This document shows positions 45,484 through 54,628 of a DNA stretch of 64,000 nucleotides, in pieces. Positions within the stretch are counted from its first letter, which is position 1, and each line of letters begins with the position of its first letter. The notes under the pieces are model-generated. The model had not been told where the DNA came from and searched no databases. It worked only from the letters and a program-made list of their open reading frames with translations. Source of the DNA: Labilibacter sediminis (lineage in GTDB: Bacteria; Bacteroidota; Bacteroidia; Bacteroidales; Marinilabiliaceae); the NCBI RefSeq assembly GCF_005877885.1, contig NZ_VCHY01000004.1:186001-250000 (forward strand), read 5' to 3'. A program made the translations under genes and the position numbers.

Positions 45484-47532
45484 ATGGGCTCAGTAAACTT
45501 TAGGAGTAAAGAAATTAGTTGGCTATCGTTTAATGCCAGGGTGCTGCAGGAGGCGGCACGGGATAACGTGCCTTTAATTGAGCGAATAAAGTTTTTAGGT
45601 ATTTATTCAAACAATATGGATGAGTTTTTTAGGGTGCGGGTAGCCATTTTAAAACGCATTGTTCAGTTGGATAAACACACTGTTTTTGAAGGAGGTTCGC
45701 CTCGTGATATACTTCGAAATATTCATACAATGGTTATTGAACAAACCAGGATGTTTGATAAAACCTATGATAAGATAATACAGGATCTTGGCAAGCAGGA
45801 TATCTACATTATTAATGAATTCGATTTAACCCGGGATCAGGGCGAATTTGTTAAGCGTTACTTCCAAAAAAAGGTCCGGGGTAATTTAATGCCTATTATT
45901 TTATCTAAACGAAGAGAATTACCTGATTTAGCTGATGACGGGATTTATCTGGCGGTGTATTTAAAGGATAATATTGAGGGAAAAGTTAACTATGCGCTAA
46001 TAGAAATACCTTCGGTACTTGATCGTTTTGTTTTGCTACCCTCAAATGATGGTAAAAAGTATGTGATGCTATTGGATGATGTGATTAGATACGAGCTGGA
46101 TGATATTTTTTACATGTTTAATTACGATGAAATAGGAGCCTATACATTTAAGCTAACACGGGATGCTGAGCTGGATATCAATGATGATATTTCGGAGAGT
46201 TACGTAAAAAAAATATCAAAAGGATTAGAGCGACGCAAGGAAGCTATACCTGTTCGTTTTGTACATGATAAAAATATGCCGGAGGAGTTGCTGCGTATCC
46301 TGCTTAAAAAACTTAATTACTCTACAGATGACGCAGTAATCCGTGGAGGAAGATATCATAACTTTAAAGATTTTATTGATTTTCCTAAGTTTGGAAGTAA
46401 GCATTTGACATATCCGTCCGTGCCATCTATACCTCATAAGCATTTTAAACCATCGTCTTCACTTTTCGATGTGGTAACCAAGCGGGATATATTATTGCAT
46501 TTCCCTTATCATTCGTTTCATCATTTTATCGATTACCTGAGAGAGGCATCGATAGATCCTAACGTAAGAGAAATAAAAATTACCATATATCGAGTAGGCA
46601 AAAACTCCGGGGTGGTAAAGGCGCTAAGAAATGCTGCACGAAACGGCAAAAAGGTTACTGCTGTTATGGAGCTACAAGCCCGATTCGATGAAAAAGCAAA
46701 CATCTCCTGGGCCAATAAGCTGAAAAATGACGGCGTTAAGGTAATTTTTGGTGTTCCGGGGTTAAAAGTCCATTCGAAACTTTGCCTGGTTACGCGTAAA
46801 GAAAACGGAGGCTTAAGTAAGTATGCGTGTGTAGGAACCGGTAACTTTAATGAGGATTCGGCCGGTATTTTTGCAGATCATCTTTTAATGACAAAGCATA
46901 ATGGTATTGCATCAGAGGTGTGTGCGGTATTTGATTTCTTTAGCAAAAACTATAATATTCCGGAATTTAACCATTTGTTGGTGTCGCCATTTTCTCTGCG
47001 TAAAAGCATGGAAGATTATATTGAAAAGGAAATGGAGAATGCCGCTAAGGGTGAAGAAGCATATATGTATATTAAAGTCAATAATCTGGTTGATTATGAT
47101 TTAATACAGTTGCTTTATAAAGCCCGCAAAGCTGGCGTTAAAATCTATTTAAATGTTAGAGGAATGTTTTCTGTGGTATCGGAGTTTGATAAACCTGAAA
47201 ATAAAATAGAGTCCATTGGAATCATCGACAGGTATCTTGAGCATTCACGAATATTTGTGTTTTGTAATAGAGGTGATGAAAAAGTATATATATCATCGGC
47301 TGATTTTATGACACGTAACCTCGATAGAAGGATAGAGGTTGTTTGTCCTATTTATGATAAGAAGCTTAAGCAGGAAATAAAAATTATGCTGGATATGCAG
47401 CGAAAAGATAATTGTTCGGCACGCATATTAAACAATGATATGGATAATTTTATTAGGAGTAAAAAAGAGGATGAACAGGAGTTTCGGTCGCAGTTAGAAT
47501 TTTACAACTGGCTAAAAGAACTATCTAATTAA
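45484..47532 (+). CDS. ppk: Polyphosphate kinase 1
   Basis: A 682-residue PPK1. The N-terminal domain begins EISWLSFNARVLQEA with FLGIYSNNMDEFFRVRVA. The catalytic half has FPYHSFHHFIDYLREAS, KITIYRVGKNSGVVKAL, ELQARFDEKANISWA, the autophosphorylated-His motif KVHSKLCLV and the second conserved motif EHSRIFVFCNRGDEKVYISS, with DFMTRNLDRRIEV. It makes polyphosphate from ATP reversibly. Full length for the family. It has its own terminator. Confidence 0.94.
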   Translation: MGSVNFRSKEISWLSFNARVLQEAARDNVPLIERIKFLGIYSNNMDEFFRVRVAILKRIVQLDKHTVFEGGSPRDILRNIHTMVIEQTRMFDKTYDKIIQDLGKQDIYIINEFDLTRDQGEFVKRYFQKKVRGNLMPIILSKRRELPDLADDGIYLAVYLKDNIEGKVNYALIEIPSVLDRFVLLPSNDGKKYVMLLDDVIRYELDDIFYMFNYDEIGAYTFKLTRDAELDINDDISESYVKKISKGLERRKEAIPVRFVHDKNMPEELLRILLKKLNYSTDDAVIRGGRYHNFKDFIDFPKFGSKHLTYPSVPSIPHKHFKPSSSLFDVVTKRDILLHFPYHSFHHFIDYLREASIDPNVREIKITIYRVGKNSGVVKALRNAARNGKKVTAVMELQARFDEKANISWANKLKNDGVKVIFGVPGLKVHSKLCLVTRKENGGLSKYACVGTGNFNEDSAGIFADHLLMTKHNGIASEVCAVFDFFSKNYNIPEFNHLLVSPFSLRKSMEDYIEKEMENAAKGEEAYMYIKVNNLVDYDLIQLLYKARKAGVKIYLNVRGMFSVVSEFDKPENKIESIGIIDRYLEHSRIFVFCNRGDEKVYISSADFMTRNLDRRIEVVCPIYDKKLKQEIKIMLDMQRKDNCSARILNNDMDNFIRSKKEDEQEFRSQLEFYNWLKELSN

Positions 47533-47557
47533 TAAGAGAATTTATACTTTATAATGG

Positions 47558-47590
47558 TAAAGCTCAATAAATGTATTTTTATTGAGCTTT
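47558..47590 (+). terminator. Terminator of ppk
   Basis: AAAGCTCAATA pairs with TATTGAGCTTT around an AT-rich loop of about nine bases, shortly after the ppk stop. The T-run following it is short (ATC interrupts it). Confidence 0.75.
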
Positions 47591-47630
47591 ATCATTGATG
47601 AACCCTGATGTATTCCTCATCTTTATCCTA

Positions 47631-47796
47631 TTATACCAGTTCTGGTTTAAAGTGGCTTTAAATTATTTTGAATATTTTTAGTTTAGACAAGGCGAGAAAT
47701 TGAGACATAGCCATAGCTACGGCGATATTTTTTAACGAAGTATAAGTAAAAAAGAACGAAAGAATAAGGCTCATTTTAATGTAGTATTGGTATTAA
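47631..47796. repeat. Family D intergenic element upstream of tdh
   Basis: A 166-bp element with imperfect inverted ends: TTATACCAGTTCTGGTTTAA at the left, and TTAATACCAATACTACATTA as reverse complement of the right. The centre reads GAGACATAGCCATAGCTACG, the same kind of CATAGC...GCTACG core as family A. Only one copy is in this window, so repeat status is inferred from structure. It ends 26 bp before the tdh start and fills the ppk-tdh gap. Confidence 0.6.
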
Positions 47797-47822
47797 TTTA
47801 CGCTTTCCTAAAAAAACAAATT

Positions 47823-48854
47823 ATGGCTAAAATGAAGGCTCTAGTAAAAGCAAAGCCCGAACGAGGAATATGGATGCAGGAAATAGCAGTTCCTGAAATT
47901 GGTGTAAATGATGTATTGATAAAGGTAGTGAAGTCTGCCATTTGTGGAACAGATTTACATATTTATTTATGGGACCAGTGGGCTCAAAATACAATCAATA
48001 CTCCTATGACTATTGGTCATGAGTATGTAGGGTATATAGCTCAGGTTGGGGATGAGGTAACTGAGTTTAAAGAGGGAGACAGAGTTACCGGTGAAGGTCA
48101 TATTGCATGCGGGCATTGTCGAAACTGCCGCAGGGGGCGTCAGCATATTTGTGAAACAACCATAGGTATAGGAGTTAATATTGATGGTGCTTTTGCAGAG
48201 TATGTTAAAGTTCCTTCAACCAATGTAATGAAAGTCCACCCCAAAATTCCTGATGAGATAGCTGCTATTATGGATCCCTTTGGTAATGCTACGCATACTA
48301 CCCTTAGTTTTCCTATTATAGGTGAAGATGTATTGGTAACCGGATCTGGTTTAATAGGCAGCATGTGTGTGGCTATTGCAAAATTTGCCGGTGCCCGTTA
48401 TGTTGTGGCAACAGAAACCAATGAGTACAGAGCTGAACTGGCACGTCGAATGGGGGCAACCAGGGTAGTAAATCCTTTAAAAGAGGATTTAAAAGATGTT
48501 GTGGCCGAACTGGATATGAAAGGCTTTGATATTGGATTGGAATGCTCGGGTAATCCGATGGCTTTTAATTCAATGATCGAAACCATGTATAATTCAGGTA
48601 AAATCTCGATGCTGGGAATTTTACCAACTACCGCAACGGCCGATTGGAATAAAATTATCTTTAAAGGCTTAACCTTAAAAGGAATTTATGGTCGCGAAAT
48701 GTACGAAACATGGTACCATATGGAACAAATGCTATTATCAGGCATTGATCTAACCCCAATGTTGACACATCATTTTTCTGTAGATGATTTTCAAAAAGGC
48801 TTTGATATCATGGAAACAGGAAATAGTGGAAAGGTGATTTTGAACTGGGATTAA
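47823..48854 (+). CDS. tdh: L-threonine 3-dehydrogenase
   Basis: A 343-residue zinc alcohol-dehydrogenase-type enzyme. Catalytic zinc ligands are in [14 protein letters not shown] and GHEYVGYI; the structural zinc is in [24 protein letters not shown] binding is shown by [21 protein letters not shown]. The [13 protein letters not shown] and MTIGHE segments are specific to Tdh. It oxidises threonine to 2-amino-3-ketobutyrate, normally followed by Kbl, which is not next to it here. ATG 47823 is chosen because the family starts close to KALVK; an upstream in-frame start would overlap repeat D. Confidence 0.92.
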   Translation: MAKMKALVKAKPERGIWMQEIAVPEIGVNDVLIKVVKSAICGTDLHIYLWDQWAQNTINTPMTIGHEYVGYIAQVGDEVTEFKEGDRVTGEGHIACGHCRNCRRGRQHICETTIGIGVNIDGAFAEYVKVPSTNVMKVHPKIPDEIAAIMDPFGNATHTTLSFPIIGEDVLVTGSGLIGSMCVAIAKFAGARYVVATETNEYRAELARRMGATRVVNPLKEDLKDVVAELDMKGFDIGLECSGNPMAFNSMIETMYNSGKISMLGILPTTATADWNKIIFKGLTLKGIYGREMYETWYHMEQMLLSGIDLTPMLTHHFSVDDFQKGFDIMETGNSGKVILNWD

Positions 48855-48878
48855 TTGATTAATGAAAATAAAATATAG

Positions 48879-48911
48879 TGCAGCTCAACTTAATAGTGGG
48901 CTGCATTTTTT
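48879..48911 (+). terminator. Terminator of tdh
   Basis: TGCAGC pairs with GCTGCA across an 18-base loop, followed by a run of T that runs into the stop codon of the convergent small gene. Confidence 0.7.
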
Positions 48912-49101
48912 ATTTAAACGATAATACTAATCCTGCAACAGATCCGTATATAATACTGGATAAAGGATTGGAGGTGATGGGACAGGTGCCTGATGTACAT
49001 CCAATAAAGTAGTAGTATGCATAACCTAAAACTGCCCCTATGGTCACGCCTAAAATAATTTTAAGAGGTTGTTGTTGTTTTATTTTCTCCCAAATCTTCA
49101 T
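48910..49101 (-). CDS. Small membrane protein, DUF6132-like
   Basis: A 63-residue protein with two hydrophobic helices separated by GCTSGTCPITSNPLSS, the conserved Cys-containing block of DUF6132 proteins (IGCxSGTCPITSNP). Start at 49101 (MKIWEKIKQQQPLKIILG) is preferred; a longer in-frame form would overlap the divergent secreted-protein gene. The two Cys may bind something or form a disulfide. Function unknown. Confidence 0.82.
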   Translation of the reverse strand: MKIWEKIKQQQPLKIILGVTIGAVLGYAYYYFIGCTSGTCPITSNPLSSIIYGSVAGLVLSFK

Positions 49102-49153
49102 AATTTCGACAACTATTAATAATGATCTTACAAAGATATTAAAATATATAAAA

Positions 49154-50398
49154 ATGTACATATATAGGTTTGTATTTTTTCTTTTATTGCTCTTTTCTGC
49201 TGCTTTAAATGCTCAAAATAGTCTTAATTTGTATGATAAAACGGTAAAAGAAATAGCGCATTTAGAAGATGAAAGAGAGCAGGAATACCAGTTGGCAGAG
49301 TTTTCGAAGTCGTTTATGAAACACCTGGAGAGTTATACTTCATTTACTTCCATCGAAGATACTTCTCATATAAAAATGACCAGATCGAGCGATTCAAAAT
49401 ATACTGTATTTTATTATAACTCATATAAAAACGGTGTTGTTTACAGGCTCGATTGGTATATTTTATCTGGTGAAGTCAATCAAAAAAAAGTGATTCATTT
49501 CTATGACAAAAACATATCTGCTAAAGTCAAAAAAGGAAATGGGGAATTACAATTGCATTTGTCGCGTCAAACCAATGGAGAAATTGATTTGTATCCTTTA
49601 ACGGTTTCGTTTAAGGCAGACATGAAAATTTATAAGGAATACCGTGATGTTGCGTCTATAAGTTTATTCGAAGAAATATTATCGTATAAAACAGCAGAGG
49701 AGCGTATAGCAATAAACGACAGTATTAAAAATCGTTTGAATTTGTTGTGGAGTAATCCGGAGCTGTTTGAAGATAAGTTTGAAGGTTTAAAAAGGGTTTC
49801 TACGTTAATATCGGAAGATAAAAAAGTCAAGATATGTACATGGAACATTGAGTTACCTGATGCCACAAATGTTTTTTTTGGTGCTGTAATCGTTAAAAAT
49901 AAGGGCGGTGAAGTAGAAGTTTCTTTATTAAAAGATAATACCAAAGGAGTACGTTCTCCTAAAAAATCGATGCTTTCTCCTAAGAAATGGTATGGTGCTA
50001 TTTATTACGATATTATTTCAGTTAAAGAAAAAACAAGTACGTATTATATGTTGTTAGGTTATAAGCCCAATAATGAAATGACCCGGATGAAAGTAGTGGA
50101 TGCTATGGTGTTGTTGAATAATACTCAGCCACGTTTCGGTAAGTCGGTTTTTCAGAGTGACAGAATTGTGGATAAAAGGTTGGTTTTTGAGTATGCAGCA
50201 AGCACCAATATGATGCTTCGTTACGATAGAGTTTCAGAAACAATTGTGATGGACCATCTGGCTCCGCCCAATAATACGTACAAAGGAAATTATCGTTTTT
50301 ATGGACCGGATTTTTCGTATGATGCCTATATATACACTAAGGGAAAGTGGGTTTTAAATAAAGATGTGGATCTTAGAAATCCCAAAGAAGAACTATAA
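49154..50398 (+). CDS. Secreted protein of unknown function
   Basis: A 414-residue protein. ATG 49154 gives the signal MYIYRFVFFLLLLFSAALNA with cleavage before QNS; the longer in-frame form starts inside the divergent gene and is rejected. The N-terminal part (EIAHLEDEREQEYQLAEFSK) is helical, the rest mixed; PKKWYGAIYYDIISVKEK and YYMLLGYKPNNEMTRMKVVD are the most conserved-looking parts. I do not recognise the family with certainty. It is 27 bp upstream of the DPP III gene on the same strand, so probably in its operon. Confidence 0.75.
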   Translation: MYIYRFVFFLLLLFSAALNAQNSLNLYDKTVKEIAHLEDEREQEYQLAEFSKSFMKHLESYTSFTSIEDTSHIKMTRSSDSKYTVFYYNSYKNGVVYRLDWYILSGEVNQKKVIHFYDKNISAKVKKGNGELQLHLSRQTNGEIDLYPLTVSFKADMKIYKEYRDVASISLFEEILSYKTAEERIAINDSIKNRLNLLWSNPELFEDKFEGLKRVSTLISEDKKVKICTWNIELPDATNVFFGAVIVKNKGGEVEVSLLKDNTKGVRSPKKSMLSPKKWYGAIYYDIISVKEKTSTYYMLLGYKPNNEMTRMKVVDAMVLLNNTQPRFGKSVFQSDRIVDKRLVFEYAASTNMMLRYDRVSETIVMDHLAPPNNTYKGNYRFYGPDFSYDAYIYTKGKWVLNKDVDLRNPKEEL

Positions 50399-50425
50399 TT
50401 AGTTGAAGAATTTAAGAAGAAAAAA

Positions 50426-52372
50426 ATGAATGTATTTGCTGAGAAGTTTGATGATATAAAGATTTTTAGATTTGAGGTTCCCGGTTTTGAGAAACTCAGT
50501 TTAAAAAAGAAATTATTTATTTATTACCTGGGTCAGGCAACCATTGCCGGACGCGACATTTTATGGGACCAACATGGAAAGTATAATCTTTACCTGCGTG
50601 ATGTGTTGGAAGCGATTTACCTGTCAAATCCCCAAAAGGAAGGTGAAGAGTGGGAAAGTTTTGAAGTGTACTTGAAGAAAGTATGGTTTTCCAGTGGCCC
50701 GCATCATCATTATAGTACCGAAAAATTTACTCCTGAATTTAGCCGTAAATCATTTAAAGAATGGTTAAATAATTTAGAGGAGGGGGTTAATAAAATAAAA
50801 AAAGAACATCTGTCACCGGGGAATATAAGTATTCTTGAAAAAATGATCTTTGATCCTAAGTTTCATTCAAAAAGAGTGAATACCAATCCTGCCGAAGATA
50901 TGATAAGTACATCGGCCAATAACTTTTATGAGGATGTTACACAGGGGGAGACAGAATCTTTTTACAAAGAATTACGCAGTAAAGCCGACAATAAGAAATT
51001 ATCCTTTGGACTTAATTCCAGGCTTACTAAAGTAAACGGGACTATAAAGGAAGAGGTCTATTGTATAAAAGGTAAGTATGGAAGTGCAATTGAAAAGATA
51101 CATGCCTATTTAAAGCAGGCAGCTGTTTATGTTGAAAATAACGAGCAGCAGATAGTGCTGAATTTGCTGATTGAATTTTATGAAACAGGAGATCTGGAAT
51201 TGTTCGATCAGTATTGCATTAAGTGGGTAGAAACCCTGGGCGGTGATATTGATTACATTAACGGTTTTATTGAAACTTATGGGGATCCACTGGGTATTAA
51301 AGCTACATGGGAAGGTGTGGTTCAGTTTATAGATATTGAGGAAACAAAAAAAGCAGAGGTCATTGCCGAGTATGCCGGTTGGTTTGAGCAAAATGCACCA
51401 GTGAATCCGACATATAAAAAAGATGAAATAAAAGGAATCTCGTTAAAAGCCATCAATGCAGTTGTGTTAGGTGGCGATTGTTATCCTGCAAGTCCCTTGG
51501 GAATTAATCTGCCCAATGCCGAGTGGATCAGGGAACAGCATGGTTCAAAGTCGGTAACACTCACTAATATTTCCAATTCTCATCATAAAGCTTCTTTAAG
51601 TACCGGTTTTACCGAAGAGTTTACGCTAAATTCGGAGGAGGTTCGTTTAGAGAAGGAATATGGTGCTATATCAGATAATTTGCATACTCATTTGCACGAG
51701 TGTGTAGGCCATGGTTCAGGTAAAATGATGGAAGGTGTCACATCAGAGTCGTTAAAGTCGTATGGTTCGGTGATTGAAGAAACCAGGGCCGATTTATACG
51801 GACTTTATTATATGTACGACCCTAAGATGACAGAGCTTGGTTTGTTGCCAAACATGGATGCTGCAAAGGCCCATTACAATGGTTATATTCGTAATGGTTT
51901 GTTAACACAAATAACAAGGATAAAACTGGGAAGTGATGTGGAGCAGGCGCATATGCGTAACCGACAACTCATAGCCAGGTGGGTTTATGAAAAAGGGGAA
52001 GATCAGGTTATTAAAAAAGTGGTCGAAAATGGTAAAAGTTATTTTGTCATTAATGATTATGAAAAGTTACGCATACTGTTTGGCGATCTCTTAAATGAAA
52101 TTCAACGCATTAAATCGGAAGGGGATTACGAAGCTGCAAAACAAATCGTTGAAAGTTATGGAGTTAAGATTGATCAGGACTTGCATCGGGAAGTATTGGA
52201 AAGGTTTGAAAAACTTAAAGTACCTCCATTTACAGGTTTTTTAAATCCAAACTACACACTTGTAAATCGCGATGGCGAGATAGAGGATGTGATTGTAGAT
52301 TATGAAACAAATTATTCCGATCAAATGTTGTATTACTCAAAGGAATATGGGTTTTTAAAGCCGGCTTTTTAA
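50426..52372 (+). CDS. Dipeptidyl peptidase III (M49)
   Basis: A 648-residue zinc peptidase. The variant zinc motif is HLHECVGHGSGK (HECVGH; His424, Glu425, His429), and the third ligand is in VIEETRADLYGLYYM. It has the length and layout of family M49: SANNFYEDVTQGETESFYK in the upper lobe and ISNSHHKA near the active site. There is no signal peptide, so it is cytoplasmic and removes dipeptides from the N-terminus of short peptides. Bacteroidota DPP III enzymes share the HECxGH form. It lies behind the secreted unknown. Confidence 0.92.
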   Translation: MNVFAEKFDDIKIFRFEVPGFEKLSLKKKLFIYYLGQATIAGRDILWDQHGKYNLYLRDVLEAIYLSNPQKEGEEWESFEVYLKKVWFSSGPHHHYSTEKFTPEFSRKSFKEWLNNLEEGVNKIKKEHLSPGNISILEKMIFDPKFHSKRVNTNPAEDMISTSANNFYEDVTQGETESFYKELRSKADNKKLSFGLNSRLTKVNGTIKEEVYCIKGKYGSAIEKIHAYLKQAAVYVENNEQQIVLNLLIEFYETGDLELFDQYCIKWVETLGGDIDYINGFIETYGDPLGIKATWEGVVQFIDIEETKKAEVIAEYAGWFEQNAPVNPTYKKDEIKGISLKAINAVVLGGDCYPASPLGINLPNAEWIREQHGSKSVTLTNISNSHHKASLSTGFTEEFTLNSEEVRLEKEYGAISDNLHTHLHECVGHGSGKMMEGVTSESLKSYGSVIEETRADLYGLYYMYDPKMTELGLLPNMDAAKAHYNGYIRNGLLTQITRIKLGSDVEQAHMRNRQLIARWVYEKGEDQVIKKVVENGKSYFVINDYEKLRILFGDLLNEIQRIKSEGDYEAAKQIVESYGVKIDQDLHREVLERFEKLKVPPFTGFLNPNYTLVNRDGEIEDVIVDYETNYSDQMLYYSKEYGFLKPAF

Positions 52373-52656
52373 ATATTAAGCCATATCATTATGGCTAGTT
52401 TATAGGAATTTAATGTTTTTTAATAGTATTGTTGAAACGTTAGGGAATTATATTCGTAAGATGCATTTAAGTTGTTATTAGGTAGAGGTTTATAGAAGGT
52501 TGGAAGGGGTTGTTGATAAAGAAGCTATAACTTCAAAGTATGTAAAAAGGACTTTGGAGTCTTTTTTTAGAGTATTATGGTTTTGTATATATTAAAAATC
52601 TGACTTTCTTTGTATCGTTCTTACTGAATTTGAAAATTTTAAAAAATAATTATCAT

Positions 52657-53244
52657 ATGGAAATTTCAAGAAACAAGTATGTAACACTTTCTTATGTGTT
52701 ACGATTGAAGGGTTTTGAGGGGGAGATTGTTGAAGAAACCAGTGAAGATAAACCATTAGAGTTTGTTTTTGGAACAGGTCGCATGCTTCAAATGTTTGAA
52801 GAAAAACTTGACGGATTAAAAGCTGGCGAGGAGTTTAGTTTTAAACTTACTGCTGATGAGGCTTATGGTCAGGTTAATGAAGAGGCTAAAGTAGAGATTC
52901 CAAAAAATATTTTCGAAGTTGAAGGAAAGATCGATGAAGATCTTATCAAAGTTGGGAATATGGTTCCTATGCAAGATGCTCAAGGAAACCGTTTGAATGG
53001 TATCGTATTAGATATAACTGACGAAAGTGTTAAGATGGACTTTAATCACCCGTTAGCTGGTGATGATTTATATTTTGCAGGTTCTGTAAAAGAAGTTCGT
53101 GAAGCTACAGAAAACGAATTGGTTGCTGCTGTTGGTGGCGGTGGTTGTGGTTCAGGCTGCGGATGTGGTACTGAAGAGCAGGCTGGTTGCGAAAGCGGTG
53201 CTTGCGGACCAGACGGATCAGGTTCAGGTGGTTGCGGTTGCTAA
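52657..53244 (+). CDS. slyD: SlyD-type peptidyl-prolyl isomerase with Cys/Gly tail
   Basis: A 195-residue FKBP-type isomerase. It has the FKBP halves (KYVTLSYVLRLKGFEGEIVE and VKMDFNHPLAGDDLYFAGSV) with an inserted flap (EVEGKIDEDLIKVGNMVPMQ), the arrangement of SlyD. From about residue 160 the tail is Gly/Cys-rich (GGGGCGSGCGCGTEEQ, then GCESGACGP and a GGCGC end) with seven cysteines and no histidines, a metal-binding tail unlike the His-rich one of E. coli SlyD. It assists folding and may chaperone nickel or another metal. The ATG at 52657 matches the family start. Confidence 0.9.
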   Translation: MEISRNKYVTLSYVLRLKGFEGEIVEETSEDKPLEFVFGTGRMLQMFEEKLDGLKAGEEFSFKLTADEAYGQVNEEAKVEIPKNIFEVEGKIDEDLIKVGNMVPMQDAQGNRLNGIVLDITDESVKMDFNHPLAGDDLYFAGSVKEVREATENELVAAVGGGGCGSGCGCGTEEQAGCESGACGPDGSGSGGCGC

Positions 53245-53269
53245 TAATCGTAGCTTTAAGATATATGTA

Positions 53270-53302
53270 AGAGAGACTGTTTTTTAACAGTCTCTCTTTT
53301 TG
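53270..53302 (+). terminator. Terminator of slyD
   Basis: AGAGAGACTGTT pairs with AACAGTCTCTCT around a short T loop and is followed by TTTTT. Confidence 0.9.
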
Positions 53303-53454
53303 TTTTAACGATAATTTGCACCGGGGAAATCAGGTTATATCTAATTGGTTTAAATCCGAAATTTCATAAGGTGCTCGGGTTAATACAAATACTTTTCTAT
53401 TTTTGTGGCATAAATCATATTGTATTCGCATAGTTTTTATATAAGCATAGTAAA

Positions 53455-54531
53455 ATGGCTGGAAATTCATTTGGAAATTTTTTTAAACTAACTTCTTTTG
53501 GTGAGTCTCACGGAAAAGCAGTTGGTGGTGTAATAGAAGGCGTAATGCCTGGTTTAGATTTAGATGTAGAATTTATTCAGAAAGAGCTAAATCGTCGTCG
53601 CCCGGGGCAAAGTGCCATTACTACGCCAAGAGATGAAAAAGATAAGGTAGAGTTTTTATCAGGTGTTCTGGATGGAAAGGCTACCGGTACACCAATTGGT
53701 TTTGTGATATGGAATGCCGATCAGCGTTCTAAAGATTATGGTAATATAAAAGATGTATATCGTCCATCACATGCCGACTATACTTACCAGCAAAAATATG
53801 GTATTCGTGATCACAGGGGAGGCGGACGTTCGTCAGCTCGTGAAACCATTGCTCGCGTTGTAGCAGGAGCAATTGCAAAGTTAATTCTTAAAAAATATGG
53901 TGTTGAAATTAATGCTTATACCTCACAGGTAGGAAGTATTAAACTTGAAAAGTCATATGCAGAAATGGATTTAGCCAAAGCAGAGGAGAATATTGTTCGT
54001 TGTCCGGATGAGGAAGTAGCCGAAAAAATGATTTCATATATCGATCAGGTGCGTCAGGATAAAGATTCTGTTGGAGGAGTGATTACATGCGTTGTAAAAA
54101 ACTCTCCGGTTGGTTTGGGTGAACCTGTTTTCGATAAGTTTCATGCAGAGATGGGAAAGGCCATGCTGGGTATCAATGCTGTTAAAGGTTTTGAGTACGG
54201 TATGGGATTTAAAGCGGGTGAAATGAAAGGGTCGGAGCATAACGATGAGTTTATTATGGATGGCGATAAAGTACGTACTAAAACAAATCGTTCGGGAGGC
54301 GTTCAGGGAGGTATCACCAATGGCGAGGATGTTTATATGAACGTAGCTTTTAAACCAATTGCTACTATTTTAAAAGAGCAAAATACAGTTAACAAGCAAG
54401 GTGAAGAGATTGTGTCAACGGTGAAAGGACGTCACGATCCGTGTGTATTGCCTCGTGCAGTACCTATTGTTGAGGCTATGGCTGCCATGGTAATGGTTGA
54501 CATGATTTACCTGAACAAAATGTACAACTAA
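53455..54531 (+). CDS. aroC: Chorismate synthase
   Basis: A 358-residue enzyme, last step of the shikimate pathway, converting EPSP to chorismate with reduced FMN. Motifs: [20 protein letters not shown] at the start, [37 protein letters not shown] in the middle, and [15 protein letters not shown], with the tail [20 protein letters not shown]. Full length. A TATTTTTG (53398-53405) fits the -7 box just upstream. Confidence 0.95.
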   Translation: MAGNSFGNFFKLTSFGESHGKAVGGVIEGVMPGLDLDVEFIQKELNRRRPGQSAITTPRDEKDKVEFLSGVLDGKATGTPIGFVIWNADQRSKDYGNIKDVYRPSHADYTYQQKYGIRDHRGGGRSSARETIARVVAGAIAKLILKKYGVEINAYTSQVGSIKLEKSYAEMDLAKAEENIVRCPDEEVAEKMISYIDQVRQDKDSVGGVITCVVKNSPVGLGEPVFDKFHAEMGKAMLGINAVKGFEYGMGFKAGEMKGSEHNDEFIMDGDKVRTKTNRSGGVQGGITNGEDVYMNVAFKPIATILKEQNTVNKQGEEIVSTVKGRHDPCVLPRAVPIVEAMAAMVMVDMIYLNKMYN

Positions 54532-54547
54532 GATTAGTTGAAAGTAA

Positions 54548-54585
54548 AAAGTTTAAAGTTGTAAGTGTTTATGACTTTAAACTTT
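54548..54585. other. Inverted AT repeat between aroC and gltP
   Basis: AAAGTTTAAAGT and ACTTTAAACTTT are perfect inverses over 12 bp with a 14-base loop; the surrounding sequence is built of further AAAGT/ACTTT units up to about 54620. Such AAGTTTAAAGT tracts are common intergenic fillers in Bacteroidota. Confidence 0.55.
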
Positions 54586-54628
54586 AAGTCTTTATACTTT
54601 CGTCTTTCTACTTTATACTTCTAAATTT

